Of a stretch of DNA of 64,000 bases, positions 6,737 to 14,252 are shown piece after piece. The position numbers were made by a program, and so were the translations under genes. This DNA comes from Micromonospora ferruginea (lineage in GTDB: Bacteria; Actinomycetota; Actinomycetes; Mycobacteriales; Micromonosporaceae). Below the pieces are notes generated by a model that saw only the letters and a list, made by a program, of their open reading frames with translations, did no database searches and was not told the origin of the DNA. Each line of letters starts with the position of its first letter. The stretch's first letter is position 1. Location: the NCBI RefSeq assembly GCF_013694245.2, contig NZ_CP059322.2, positions 2,600,001 through 2,664,000 of the forward strand. Direction: 5' to 3'.

Positions 6737-8764
6737 ATGCAGCGGAGCGTTCCCGGCCCGGCGGGCCGTCCGTCCGTACCGAAACTCCTCGCCGCCGTGG
6801 CCACGGCCGCCGCCCTGGTCGTCCCGCCCGGCGCCGCCGCGGCATCGCCCGCGCCGGGCGGCCCCGCCGTCGTGACGACCCGGGCCGCGCTCGACCCGGC
6901 GCTGGTCGCCGGGCGTGGCGCCCGGGTCGACTACCTGGAGCAGGAGGCCGAGCACGCCCGGACCACCGGCACCGTCATCGGCCCCGACCGCTCGGCCTAC
7001 ACCCTGGCCGGCGAGGCGTCCGGGCGGCGCGCCGTGCGCCTGCTCCCCGGGCAGCACGTCGAGTTCACGCTGCCCCGCGCCACCAACGCGCTCACCGTGC
7101 GCTACAGCATCCCGGACGCGCCGGGCGGCGGCGGCATCACCGCGCCGCTGCGGGTGGCCGTCGGCCGCGCGCCCGCGCGCACCATGACGCTCACCTCGCA
7201 GTACGCCTGGCTCTACAACCAGTACCCGTTCACCAACGACCCCGACGCCGACCTGCTGCACCCGGACTGGTGGATCACCGAGTGCTCCTGCGTGCCGGCG
7301 GCCACCACGCCCGCACCGGTCATCGGCAAGCCGTTCCGGCCGCACCACTTCTACGACGAACAGCGGATGCTGCTCGGCCGGACCCACCGGGCCGGCGAGG
7401 TGGTCCGGCTGACCGCGCCCACCGGCACGGCCGCCGCCTGGACCGTGATCGACCTGCTGGACACGCACCTGGTCGCACCGCCCCGGACGATCCCCCGCGC
7501 GGTGAACGTGCTCGCCTTCGGCGCCGACCCGACCGGCCGGCGGGAGTCCGCCGACGCGTTCGACCGGGCCGTGGCCCACGCCCGGCGGGCGCACCGCCCG
7601 CTCTACCTGCCGCCGGGCACCTACCAGGTCAACCGGCACATCGTCGTGGACGACGTGACCATCGCCGGCGCCGGTAGCTGGTACACCGTGGTGAAGGGAC
7701 GCGAGGTGGCCCTGGACCCGCCCGCGCCCGACGGCTCCCGGCACACCGGCGTCGGCTTCTACGGCCGTGACGCCGCCGACGGCGGCAGCCGCGACGTGCA
7801 CCTCTCCGGCTTCGCGATCGAGGGTGACGTCCGCGAACGGATCGACACCGACCAGGTCAACGGCGTCGGCGGCGCGCTCAGCCACAGCACGATCGACGGC
7901 CTCTACCTGCACCACACGAAGGTCGGCATGTGGTTCGACGGCCCGATGACCGGGTTGCGCGTCACCGACACGGTGATCGCCGACCAGATCGCCGACGGGC
8001 TCAACTTCCACACCGGCGTCACGCACTCCTCGGTCACCGACACGGTGGTGCGCAACAGCGGCGACGACGCGCTGGCCATGTGGTCGGAGGGCACCGCGAA
8101 CGCGTCCAACACGTTCGCGTACAACACCGTGCAGTCACCGGTGCTGGCCAACGGCATCGCGCTCTACGGCGGCGCCGGGCTGACCGTCGCACACAACCTG
8201 ATCGCCGATCCGGTCCGCGAGGGCAGCGCCATCCACCTGGGCGCCCGCTTCGGCGCGGAGCCGTTCGCCGGCCGGATCCGGGTCACCGGCAACACCACGG
8301 TCCGGGCCGGCACGTACGACCTGAACTGGAACATCGGCCTCGGCGCGATCTGGTTCTACGCCCTGGACCGCAGCATCGACGCCGACATCCAGGTGGTCGG
8401 TGACGCCTACCTGGACAGCACCTACAACGCGATCATGCTGGTCAGTGACTGGCCGGTGAAGGACAGCGTCCGCATCGACGGTGTCGCCTTCCGCGACGTC
8501 CGGGTGGACGGGACCGGCACGTCGGTGGTCAGCGCCCGGACCGCCGGCGGGGCGAGCTTCGCCGACGTCGACGCGCGCAACGTGGGCGCGGTCGGGGTCA
8601 ACAACTGCGGTTCGTTCCACTTCACCCCGGCCGGGTCGGAGTTCCGGCTGACCGACCTCGGCGGCAACGACGGCGGCTGGCTGGCCCCGTGGCTGTTGCC
8701 CAACACCATCACCTGCGACGACCGTCCGCCGGTGGTGCCGCCACCCCCGCCGTCCACCTGGTGA
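6737..8764 (+). CDS. Secreted GH87-like alpha-1,3-glucanase (mycodextranase family)
   Basis: A 675-residue exported protein with a Tat/Sec-like signal (basic start, LLAAVATAAALVVPPGAAAA). After an N-terminal beta-rich module (about 45-240) comes a right-handed beta-helix opening with NVLAFGADPTGRRESADAF and running to about 640. Candidate catalytic acids are Asp420 (IADGLNFH) and the pair Asp443/Asp444 (NSGDDALAMWS). This arrangement of one Asp followed 23 residues later by an Asp pair fits GH87 as I know the family. The product would cut alpha-1,3-glucan or nigeran outside the cell and feed the importer encoded next door. ATG 6737 is chosen because the signal peptide starts there; an in-frame ATG at 6671 has a weak ribosome site. 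GH28 or other pectate-lyase-like families are alternatives. Confidence 0.8.
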   Translation: MQRSVPGPAGRPSVPKLLAAVATAAALVVPPGAAAASPAPGGPAVVTTRAALDPALVAGRGARVDYLEQEAEHARTTGTVIGPDRSAYTLAGEASGRRAVRLLPGQHVEFTLPRATNALTVRYSIPDAPGGGGITAPLRVAVGRAPARTMTLTSQYAWLYNQYPFTNDPDADLLHPDWWITECSCVPAATTPAPVIGKPFRPHHFYDEQRMLLGRTHRAGEVVRLTAPTGTAAAWTVIDLLDTHLVAPPRTIPRAVNVLAFGADPTGRRESADAFDRAVAHARRAHRPLYLPPGTYQVNRHIVVDDVTIAGAGSWYTVVKGREVALDPPAPDGSRHTGVGFYGRDAADGGSRDVHLSGFAIEGDVRERIDTDQVNGVGGALSHSTIDGLYLHHTKVGMWFDGPMTGLRVTDTVIADQIADGLNFHTGVTHSSVTDTVVRNSGDDALAMWSEGTANASNTFAYNTVQSPVLANGIALYGGAGLTVAHNLIADPVREGSAIHLGARFGAEPFAGRIRVTGNTTVRAGTYDLNWNIGLGAIWFYALDRSIDADIQVVGDAYLDSTYNAIMLVSDWPVKDSVRIDGVAFRDVRVDGTGTSVVSARTAGGASFADVDARNVGAVGVNNCGSFHFTPAGSEFRLTDLGGNDGGWLAPWLLPNTITCDDRPPVVPPPPPSTW

Positions 8765-8774
8765 CCGCATGACG

Positions 8775-8805
8775 CGACCGCCACCGGCGGAGCCGGTGGC
8801 GGTCG
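8775..8805 (+). terminator. Hairpin terminator of the glucanase gene
   Basis: Perfect 14-bp arms CGACCGCCACCGGC and GCCGGTGGCGGTCG with a GGA loop, 10 bp after the stop codon. It has no T-run but is followed by a second hairpin element. Confidence 0.7.
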
Positions 8806-8822
8806 CGGTGCGAGCAGGGGTG

Positions 8823-8876
8823 TTAGAAAGGGGCCCCGCCTATACCGGAGGCGTTAAGCGGGGGCCCTTCCTTACT
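8823..8876. repeat. GGGGGCCCTT-armed intergenic hairpin, copy 1
   Basis: The imperfect inverted repeat has left arm TTAGAAAGGGGCCCCGC and right arm GCGGGGGCCCTTCCTTA around a loop of about 18 nt. It lies between the convergent glucanase and sigma-factor genes. Related elements with the same arm motif occur at 17665-17714 and 60702-60752, so this is a repeat family that may also act as a bidirectional terminator. Confidence 0.75.
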
Positions 8877-8878
8877 TC

Positions 8879-9688
8879 TCAGGCCTCGGTGAGCTGGCCG
8901 CGGAGCTTGGTGAGCGCGCGGGCGAGCAGCCGCGACACGTGCATCTGGGAGACGCCGACCCGGGTGGCGATCTCGCTCTGGGTCAGGTTGCCGTAGAAGC
9001 GGAGCGTGAGGATCTTCTGCTCCCGCTCGTCGAGCGTGGCCAGCGCCGGGCCCAGCGAGGCGCGCAGGTCGGCCAGCTCGTACTCGTTGTCCTCGGTGCC
9101 GAGCGTGTCGCCCAGCTCGGTGGCGCTGTCGCCGTCGCCGATCGGGGTGGAGAGCGAGACCGCGTTGTAGGCGCGGGCACCCTCCAGGCCCTCCAGCACC
9201 TCTTCCTCGGTGACGTCGAGGTGGGCGGCGATGTCGGCGACGGTGGGCGCCCGGTTGAGCGTCTGGGTCAGCGAACTGTTCGCCTCGGAGATGCGCAGCC
9301 GCAGCTCCTGGAGGCGACGCGGCACCCGGATGTTCCAGGTGCGGTCGCGGAAGTGGCGCTTGATCTCGCCGAGGATGGTCGGGATGGCGAAGCCGGCGAA
9401 GTCGACGCCGCGCGAGGCGTCGAACCGGTCCACCGCCTTGATGAGGCCCAGCGCCGCGGTCTGCGCGAGGTCGCCGGCCGGCTCGCCGCGACCGCTGTAG
9501 CGGGCGGCCAGGTGGTTGGCCAGCGGCAGCCACGCCTCGATGACCTGGTTACGCAGGGCGGCCCGCCGCGGGTGGTCCGCCGGCAGTTCGGCGAGCGCCG
9601 CGATCAGCTCGCCGGCACGGTTCTCCGCACCGGTCTGCGGCGCGCGGTGCACCTCGGTGACGGACGGTGCCATGGTCATCGTGGTCAT
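8879..9688 (-). CDS. RNA polymerase sigma factor, SigB/SigF/SigG family
   Basis: A 269-residue group-3 sigma factor. Region 2 is complete (LANHLAARYSGRGEPAGDLAQTAALGLIKAVDRFD, then ILGEIKRHFRDRTWNIRVPRR, the -10 recognition and melting segment). Region 3 follows (TVADIAAHLDVTEEEVLEGL), and region 4 ends with the helix-turn-helix SEIATRVGVSQMHVSRLLARAL that reads the -35. ATG 9688 follows AGGAAGGGC closely; the frame extends upstream without a ribosome site. Such factors drive general-stress or developmental regulons and are normally held by an RsbW-type anti-sigma factor. None is adjacent, but STAS-domain genes lie about 3 kb away. Confidence 0.93.
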   Translation of the reverse strand: MTTMTMAPSVTEVHRAPQTGAENRAGELIAALAELPADHPRRAALRNQVIEAWLPLANHLAARYSGRGEPAGDLAQTAALGLIKAVDRFDASRGVDFAGFAIPTILGEIKRHFRDRTWNIRVPRRLQELRLRISEANSSLTQTLNRAPTVADIAAHLDVTEEEVLEGLEGARAYNAVSLSTPIGDGDSATELGDTLGTEDNEYELADLRASLGPALATLDEREQKILTLRFYGNLTQSEIATRVGVSQMHVSRLLARALTKLRGQLTEA

Positions 9689-9744
9689 GCTGCCCTTCCT
9701 GTCCTCGGAGAACGGGGTGGACTCCCACACCGGTCGTGCCAGCC

Positions 9745-9774
9745 ACACTAGACCAAAGTTCACCGTCAAATCAA
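9745..9774 (-). promoter_or_regulatory. Predicted promoter of the sigma factor gene
   Basis: On the minus strand TTGATT (9769-9774) and TAGTGT (9745-9750) are separated by 18 bp, about 57 bp before the start codon. It looks like a housekeeping-sigma promoter. The surrounding stretch is noticeably A/T-richer than its flanks. Confidence 0.4.
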
Positions 9775-9840
9775 CCGAACGGCCGATGGATGTTTAACCT
9801 CTTATCCGGACATAGCACCGGGACAGACCGGAGATGGCGG

Positions 9841-10404
9841 TCAGCGGGGCATCAACGGCCGATAGTCGGCGGCGGTGAGCGGCAGCGCCGAGACGCTGCC
9901 GTCCGCGCGCGGCACCTCCAACGGCTGCCCGTCGCGCCGGAACGCCACGCTGTCCACGTCCGGCCGCTGGGTGAGGCTGCACACGATCTGGCCGAAGGCG
10001 AGCACCTCGTCGTTACGGCCGGCCTCCTGCCCGGCCTGCCGCACGTCGACGGTGGCGACGCCGCCGGTCAGCGTCGCCCCGGCCACCACCACGGTGCCCG
10101 GCAGCGCGGTGGCCAGCCCGCTGCGCCGCTCCGCGCTGTCCGGCCCGGCCAGCAGGTGCTGCAGGTGGGCGTCCACCCCCGGCAGGCCGTCGACCCGGCG
10201 GTTGACCACCGCCAGCCCCTCGTCCCGGACGAAGCAGAACGGCTCACCCACCCGCCCGTCCGGGTCGGCGGTCGAGGTGCCCGCCGGCGTCGGGAACCGG
10301 CCGGGCGGCTCCCGCACCAACCGTGGCTCGTCGTCGACCGGGACGCCGCACCCGGCCAGCAGGACGGCCGCGAGCAACGCCGGGAGCAGCCGCCGCGCCG
10401 TCAC
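9841..10404 (-). CDS. GerMN-domain lipoprotein of a two-component operon
   Basis: A 187-residue putative lipoprotein: lipobox LLAGC with Cys19, then a sporulation-GerM-like (GerMN) domain recognisable from HLQHLLAGPDSAERRSGLATALP...ATVDV and the Cys in FGQIVCSL. GTG 10404 overlaps the kinase stop by 4 bp (GTGA), so translation is coupled and the three genes form one operon. The order regulator, kinase, lipoprotein recalls mtrA-mtrB-lpqB, where the lipoprotein modulates the kinase outside the membrane. This protein is much shorter than LpqB, because the beta-propeller part is missing. Its role as a sensor accessory is an inference. Confidence 0.85.
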   Translation of the reverse strand: MTARRLLPALLAAVLLAGCGVPVDDEPRLVREPPGRFPTPAGTSTADPDGRVGEPFCFVRDEGLAVVNRRVDGLPGVDAHLQHLLAGPDSAERRSGLATALPGTVVVAGATLTGGVATVDVRQAGQEAGRNDEVLAFGQIVCSLTQRPDVDSVAFRRDGQPLEVPRADGSVSALPLTAADYRPLMPR

Positions 10405-11750
10405 CGCAGCGCCCCCGGCAGTTCGACCCGGAAGCGCGCGCCCGGGTTGCGGTCCCGCACGGCGGCCGTGCCGCCGTGCGCCGCCGCGTGCTGGGCCACC
10501 AGGGCGAGCCCCAGGCCGGTGCCGTCGGTGCCGGCCCGGGCGTGCGCCGCCCGGCCCCGGACGAACCGATCGAAGATCGCCTCCCGGTCCGCCGCCGGCA
10601 CGCCCGGCCCCTCGTCGTCGACCGCCAGCACACCCGCACCGTCCACCACGTCGAGGCGGACGGCGACCGGGCCGCCGCCGTAGCGCTCCGCGTTCTCCAG
10701 CAGGTTCAGCAGGATCTGGGCCAACCGACGCCGGTCGACCCACCACTCGTGCGGGACCCCGTCGCCGACCCGCACCAGGCTCTCCGGCAGTGACCGCTCC
10801 CGGCAGGCGGCCCGCGCCAGCTCGGCCACGTCCACCGTCTCGCGGTGCGCGGGCTGCTCGGTGCGGGCGAGCTGGATCAGGTCGTCGACCAGGCGCTGGA
10901 AGCGGGCCACCTCGTCGGCGACCAGGCCCGCCGCGGTGGCGGTGCGCTCGTCCTGGTGCTCCTTGCGGCGGTTCAGCACGCTGGCGGCCGCCGCAAGCGT
11001 CTGCAGCGGGGAGCGCAGCTCGTGGCTGACGTCGGCGGCGAAGCGGCGGTCCCGGTCGATCCGCTGCACCAGCTTGTCCACCATCTCGTTGAACGAGGTG
11101 GACAGCCGGGTCAGGTCGGGGTCGGTGGTCGGGTCGAGCCGGGTCGCGAAGTCGCCGGCCGCGATCCGCTCGGCGGCGTCGGCCACCGCGGTGAGCGGCC
11201 GGAGGCTGTTACGGGTGGCGTACCAGCCCAGCGCCGCGCCGGCGCCGGCCACCATGATCGCGACCGCGGTGAGCGCCAGCCCGACCACCTGGAACGTGTC
11301 CTCCACCTCGCGCAGCGAGGTCAGCTCGTAGTAGCCCAGCTCACCCGGGAGCGGCACGCCGACCAGCAGCGTCGGCTGCCCGTCGAGGCGGATCCGCTGC
11401 ACGGCGGGCTGCCCCTCGGCCACCACCCGCTGCAGCTCCACCGGCACCGAGCTGGCGCCCACGTCGGCGGTGCGGGCGTACCAGCCGGTGCGCAGGTGCA
11501 GCAGCGGACGCCGGGCGCTGCCGGTGTCCAGCGAGCGCAGCACGGCCACCACGTCCGGGGTGCCGGTGTCCAGGCCGGAACGGACCACGGCGGCGTCGTA
11601 GTAGGCGGCCCGGACCGCGGCGCGCTCACGCTCGTCGAGCAGCGAGCGGCGGGTCAGGTCGTACGAGAAGAGGGCCATCAGCGCGGCCAGCAGGAGCGCC
11701 CCGACGGCGAACGCGGCGGTGACCCTGGCCCGTAGTCCCGGTCGGCTCAT
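10401..11750 (-). CDS. Membrane sensor histidine kinase
   Basis: A 449-residue HisKA/HATPase_c kinase. Two membrane helices (about 9-27 and about 155-180) bracket an extracytoplasmic sensor domain of roughly 125 residues. A HAMP domain follows (NSLRPLTAVADAAERIAAGDF), then the H-box DVSHELRSPLQ with the phospho-accepting His, and N, G1 and G2 boxes (LLENAERYGG, DEGPGVP, GTGLGLALV). ATG 11750 overlaps the regulator stop (ATGA). A longer frame upstream has no ribosome site. The sensed signal is unknown; the co-encoded GerMN lipoprotein suggests an envelope cue. Confidence 0.93.
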   Translation of the reverse strand: MSRPGLRARVTAAFAVGALLLAALMALFSYDLTRRSLLDERERAAVRAAYYDAAVVRSGLDTGTPDVVAVLRSLDTGSARRPLLHLRTGWYARTADVGASSVPVELQRVVAEGQPAVQRIRLDGQPTLLVGVPLPGELGYYELTSLREVEDTFQVVGLALTAVAIMVAGAGAALGWYATRNSLRPLTAVADAAERIAAGDFATRLDPTTDPDLTRLSTSFNEMVDKLVQRIDRDRRFAADVSHELRSPLQTLAAAASVLNRRKEHQDERTATAAGLVADEVARFQRLVDDLIQLARTEQPAHRETVDVAELARAACRERSLPESLVRVGDGVPHEWWVDRRRLAQILLNLLENAERYGGGPVAVRLDVVDGAGVLAVDDEGPGVPAADREAIFDRFVRGRAAHARAGTDGTGLGLALVAQHAAAHGGTAAVRDRNPGARFRVELPGALR

Positions 11751-12421
11751 CGTTGCAGCTTGTAACCGAGGCCACGCAGGGTGACCAGGTGACGGGGGTT
11801 GGCCGGGTCCGACTCGATCTTCTGACGCAGCCGCCCCACGTGCACGTCGACCAGCCGCTCGTCGCCGGTCTCGTAGCCCCACACCCGGCTCAGCAACTGC
11901 TGGCGGGACAGCACCCGGCCGGCGTGCTCGGCCAGCTCGCAGAGCAGGCGGAACTCGGTGCGGGTCACCGGCACCGGTTCGCCCGAGCGGCGGACCTCGC
12001 CGGCCTCGGCGCTGATCTCCAGGTCGCCGAAGAACTGGGCGGGCGCGGGGCCGGCTACGGTGCGGACCCGTCGGCGCAGGGCCCGCAGCCGGGCGGACAG
12101 CTCCTTGATCGCGACCGGCTTGACCACGTAGTCGTCGGCGCCGGCCTCCAGCGCGGCGACGATGTCGTGGGTGTCGTCGCGGGCGCTGATCACCACGACC
12201 GGGACGTCGTCGTCGCGGCGGAGCTGGCGGATGCAGTCGAAACCGTTCATCCCGGGCAGCATCAGGTCGACCAGCACGTAGTCGGCCGGGTTCTCCCGCT
12301 GCCGGCGCAGCCCCTCCTCCGCGGTCGCCGCCCCGTCGGCGTCGTAGCCCTCCTCCTCCAGGGCGAGCTGTAGCGCGAGCCGGATGCGGTCGTCGTCCTC
12401 GATCACCAGTACGGCCGTCAT
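11747..12421 (-). CDS. OmpR-family response regulator
   Basis: A 224-residue regulator with a receiver domain (acidic pocket EDDDR, phospho-acceptor Asp in YVLVDLMLPG, conserved Lys in YVVKPV) and a C-terminal winged helix (TRTEFRLLCELAEHAGRVLSRQQLLSRVWG...VDVHVGRLRQKIE). It is first in the operon, overlapping the kinase by 4 bp. It starts at ATG 12421; an upstream in-frame ATG lacks a ribosome site. It resembles MtrA/CseB-like regulators in general build, but the short accessory lipoprotein prevents a firm name. Confidence 0.93.
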   Translation of the reverse strand: MTAVLVIEDDDRIRLALQLALEEEGYDADGAATAEEGLRRQRENPADYVLVDLMLPGMNGFDCIRQLRRDDDVPVVVISARDDTHDIVAALEAGADDYVVKPVAIKELSARLRALRRRVRTVAGPAPAQFFGDLEISAEAGEVRRSGEPVPVTRTEFRLLCELAEHAGRVLSRQQLLSRVWGYETGDERLVDVHVGRLRQKIESDPANPRHLVTLRGLGYKLQR

Positions 12422-12570
12422 ATGGGCATCATGACCGGCCCAGCACGGGTCGCCCAATCGCGTCGGCCGCTCACGGTTTTTGTCATCGAACCGTCATCCA
12501 ACCGTCCGGGGACCTCCACGGTCGCCGCCGAGAGTGGGAAGCGCCCTGGCCCTCTCACGGAAGCGACCCG

Positions 12571-12942
12571 ATGACCAGCACCCTGCCGTCCTCCCCGCCG
12601 GACCCCACCGTGCCGCACGTGCGGGTGGAGATCACCGACGAGCTGGACCTCGCCGGGTTGCCCGAGGTCGCGCACGTTCTCGACCAGATCCTCGCGCTGG
12701 GGCCCCGGGAGGTGACGATCGACCTCGCCGAGTGTCGCCACGTGGACGCCGCCGCCATCGCCCTGCTGCTGGACGTGCACCGTCGGCTGAGCCGGCGTGA
12801 CGGGGCTCTCGTGCTCAGCAACCCCCATCCCCGGATCCGGCGCATCCTGGCCACCGCCGGGGTCGGCGCGACCGTACCCATCGTCGACTCGCCCCGCCCG
12901 GCCGCGCGCGGCCGGGCCCGGGTCACGTCCGACCGGCGCTGA
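12571..12942 (+). CDS. STAS-domain anti-sigma factor antagonist
   Basis: A 123-residue single-domain STAS protein (ITDELDLAGLPEVAHVLDQILALGPREVTIDLAECRHVDAAAIALLLDVHRRL). In RsbV-like antagonists a Ser or Thr follows the D of the central motif and is phosphorylated; here the motif is CRHVDAAAIALL, so the usual acceptor Ser is an Ala. It may therefore be a non-phosphorylatable or structurally regulated STAS. It is the first gene of a four-gene operon and divergent from the response-regulator operon. Confidence 0.85.
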   Translation: MTSTLPSSPPDPTVPHVRVEITDELDLAGLPEVAHVLDQILALGPREVTIDLAECRHVDAAAIALLLDVHRRLSRRDGALVLSNPHPRIRRILATAGVGATVPIVDSPRPAARGRARVTSDRR

Positions 12943-12951
12943 GGAGGCGTG

Positions 12952-13266
12952 GTGACCATCGGCACGCTCGTCGGGGCGCTCGTCGTCGGGCTCGCGGTCG
13001 GCGGGGTGGGCCGCCTGGTGATCCCGGGGCGCACGGCCGCGCCGGTCTGGCTGACCCTCGCGCTCGGGGTGGCCGCCGCCCTGCTCGGCGCGATCGTGAC
13101 CGGGCTGGTCGACCACCGGCCGGCGCGCTCACCGCTGCTGCCGCTGCTGGTGCAGTCGGGCTTCGCCGCGGTGGCGGTCATCCTGGCGGTGCTCGCCGCC
13201 GGGCGGTCGACGGCGGGACCTCGGACGCCCCGCGACCGGGGCGCCCGGCGGAAGGAGGAGGTGTGA
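12952..13266 (+). CDS. Small membrane protein, GlsB/YeaQ/YmgE-like
   Basis: About 104 residues with three hydrophobic segments (IGTLVGALVVGLAVGGVGRLV, WLTLALGVAAALLGAIVTGLV, LLPLLVQSGFAAVAVILAVLAAG) and a basic tail. The glycine-zipper-like spacing and the GxxGRLVxPG motif suit the transglycosylase-associated (GlsB/YeaQ) family, often seen in stress operons. Two adjacent GTG codons could start it; 12952 is better placed after GAGGAGG than 12949. Its stop overlaps the next start (GTGTGA). Function is unknown. Confidence 0.8.
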   Translation: MTIGTLVGALVVGLAVGGVGRLVIPGRTAAPVWLTLALGVAAALLGAIVTGLVDHRPARSPLLPLLVQSGFAAVAVILAVLAAGRSTAGPRTPRDRGARRKEEV

Positions 13267-13799
13267 CGGTCGTACCGGCGGAACACCTGATGATGCTCAT
13301 CTGCGACGGCTGCGGCGATACCGTCACCGGCCCCGGCACCACGCTGCCGGACGCCGAGGTGGTGTGGACACTGGTGTTCGAGCACGACTGGGTCGGCTCG
13401 CCGTTCGCCTCCGGGCCGCACCACTGCCCCCGGTGCAGCGTCCGCGCGGCGGTCGCCGACGACGGCCTGGGCATGGACGACCTGGAGCAGGTCGGGGGCC
13501 CGCGGGCCGCGCCCGAGGAGGCCTCCGCCGAGGGGGTACGACGGGCGCTGGCCGACCGGTTTGTCCGGGGTGACCGGGTGCTGGTCGACCTCGCCGACCT
13601 GGAGGTGATCGACTCCGCCGGCCTCGGCCTGCTGGTCCGCGCGCACCAGGAGGCACGGCGCGACGGCCGGCAGCTCTGCCTGGTGGCGCCGTCGCGGTTC
13701 GTGCTCACGGTGCTGCACACCATGCGGCTCGACGGCGTCTTCGGCGTCGTCGACGACCGCGCCCCGACGTCGGGCGCCGCGCCCGGCGGGCGGTCATGA
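13263..13799 (+). CDS. Zinc-ribbon-like plus STAS domain fusion protein
   Basis: A 178-residue protein with two parts. Residues about 1-65 carry a four-cysteine pattern (LICDGCGDTV ... HHCPRCSV), like a treble-clef or zinc ribbon. Residues about 85-170 form a STAS domain (GDRVLVDLADLEVIDSAGLGLLVRAHQEARRDG) that keeps the serine of the IDSAG motif, the phospho-acceptor of RsbV-type antagonists. Start GTG 13263 overlaps the upstream stop by 4 bp. The metal-binding head is unusual for an anti-sigma antagonist and might sense redox or zinc. The pairing with a Ser-less STAS in the same operon is notable. Confidence 0.82.
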   Translation: MTVVPAEHLMMLICDGCGDTVTGPGTTLPDAEVVWTLVFEHDWVGSPFASGPHHCPRCSVRAAVADDGLGMDDLEQVGGPRAAPEEASAEGVRRALADRFVRGDRVLVDLADLEVIDSAGLGLLVRAHQEARRDGRQLCLVAPSRFVLTVLHTMRLDGVFGVVDDRAPTSGAAPGGRS

Positions 13800-14110
13800 T
13801 CGAAGAAGAAGGAGCCTCCGCAGTGATGATGCCCTGGCCGTACCCCGAGTTCCCGTTCACCGGCGGGCCGGAGCCCGACGACCCGGACGTGCGGCTCTCG
13901 TCACTGGTCGCCCAGCGGCTGAGCGCCGACTGGACCACCCGGCGGCAGCAGATCACGGTGACCGTGCAGAACCGGGTGGTGATCCTGGCCGGGCTGGTCG
14001 CCGACCCGGAGACCCGGCGGGTCGCCGCCGAGCTGGCCTGGGACGTGCCGGGCGTGTTCGACGTGTGCAACGCGCTGCGGCTCTACGGCGGTCGCCGCTC
14101 CCGGCGCTGA
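13796..14110 (+). CDS. BON-domain protein
   Basis: A 104-residue protein with one BON domain (VRLSSLVAQRLSADWTTRRQQITVTVQNRVVILAGLVADPETRRVAAELAWDVPGVFDVCNALRL). BON domains are found in OsmY-like stress proteins and are thought to bind lipid or peptidoglycan surfaces. ATG 13796 overlaps the upstream stop (ATGA). An internal GTG at 13823 has a better-spaced GGAG and could be the true start, removing nine residues. No signal peptide is visible, so it is probably cytoplasmic. It is the last gene of the STAS operon. Confidence 0.85.
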   Translation: MIEEEGASAVMMPWPYPEFPFTGGPEPDDPDVRLSSLVAQRLSADWTTRRQQITVTVQNRVVILAGLVADPETRRVAAELAWDVPGVFDVCNALRLYGGRRSRR

Positions 14111-14159
14111 CCTCGCCGACGGCGGTTGCACGCATCGGCGTCCACCTCTACCCTCTGCG

Positions 14160-14173
14160 TGGGAGCGCTCCCC
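14160..14173. promoter_or_regulatory. CebR-type operator upstream of the cellulase
   Basis: TGGGAGCGCTCCCC matches 13 of 14 positions of TGGGAGCGCTCCCA, the cello-oligosaccharide-responsive CebR box of streptomycetes. It lies about 80 bp before the CBM2-GH5 start, so cellulase expression is probably cellobiose/cellotriose induced. No cebR gene is in the window. Confidence 0.8.
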
Positions 14174-14252
14174 AGGGCGCCACGTCGGGCTTTCCGGGCA
14201 GGTTCACGACGGGCACCGTCCGAACACCCCCCACCAGATGGGACCTTCCCGC

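Noticed and set aside
5432-8026. Minus-strand frame of 864 codons spanning the LacI regulator and the glucanase
   Set aside because: It reads through a terminator and antisense to the GH87-like gene. The sequence is low complexity; the real gene is the 333-codon LacI frame.
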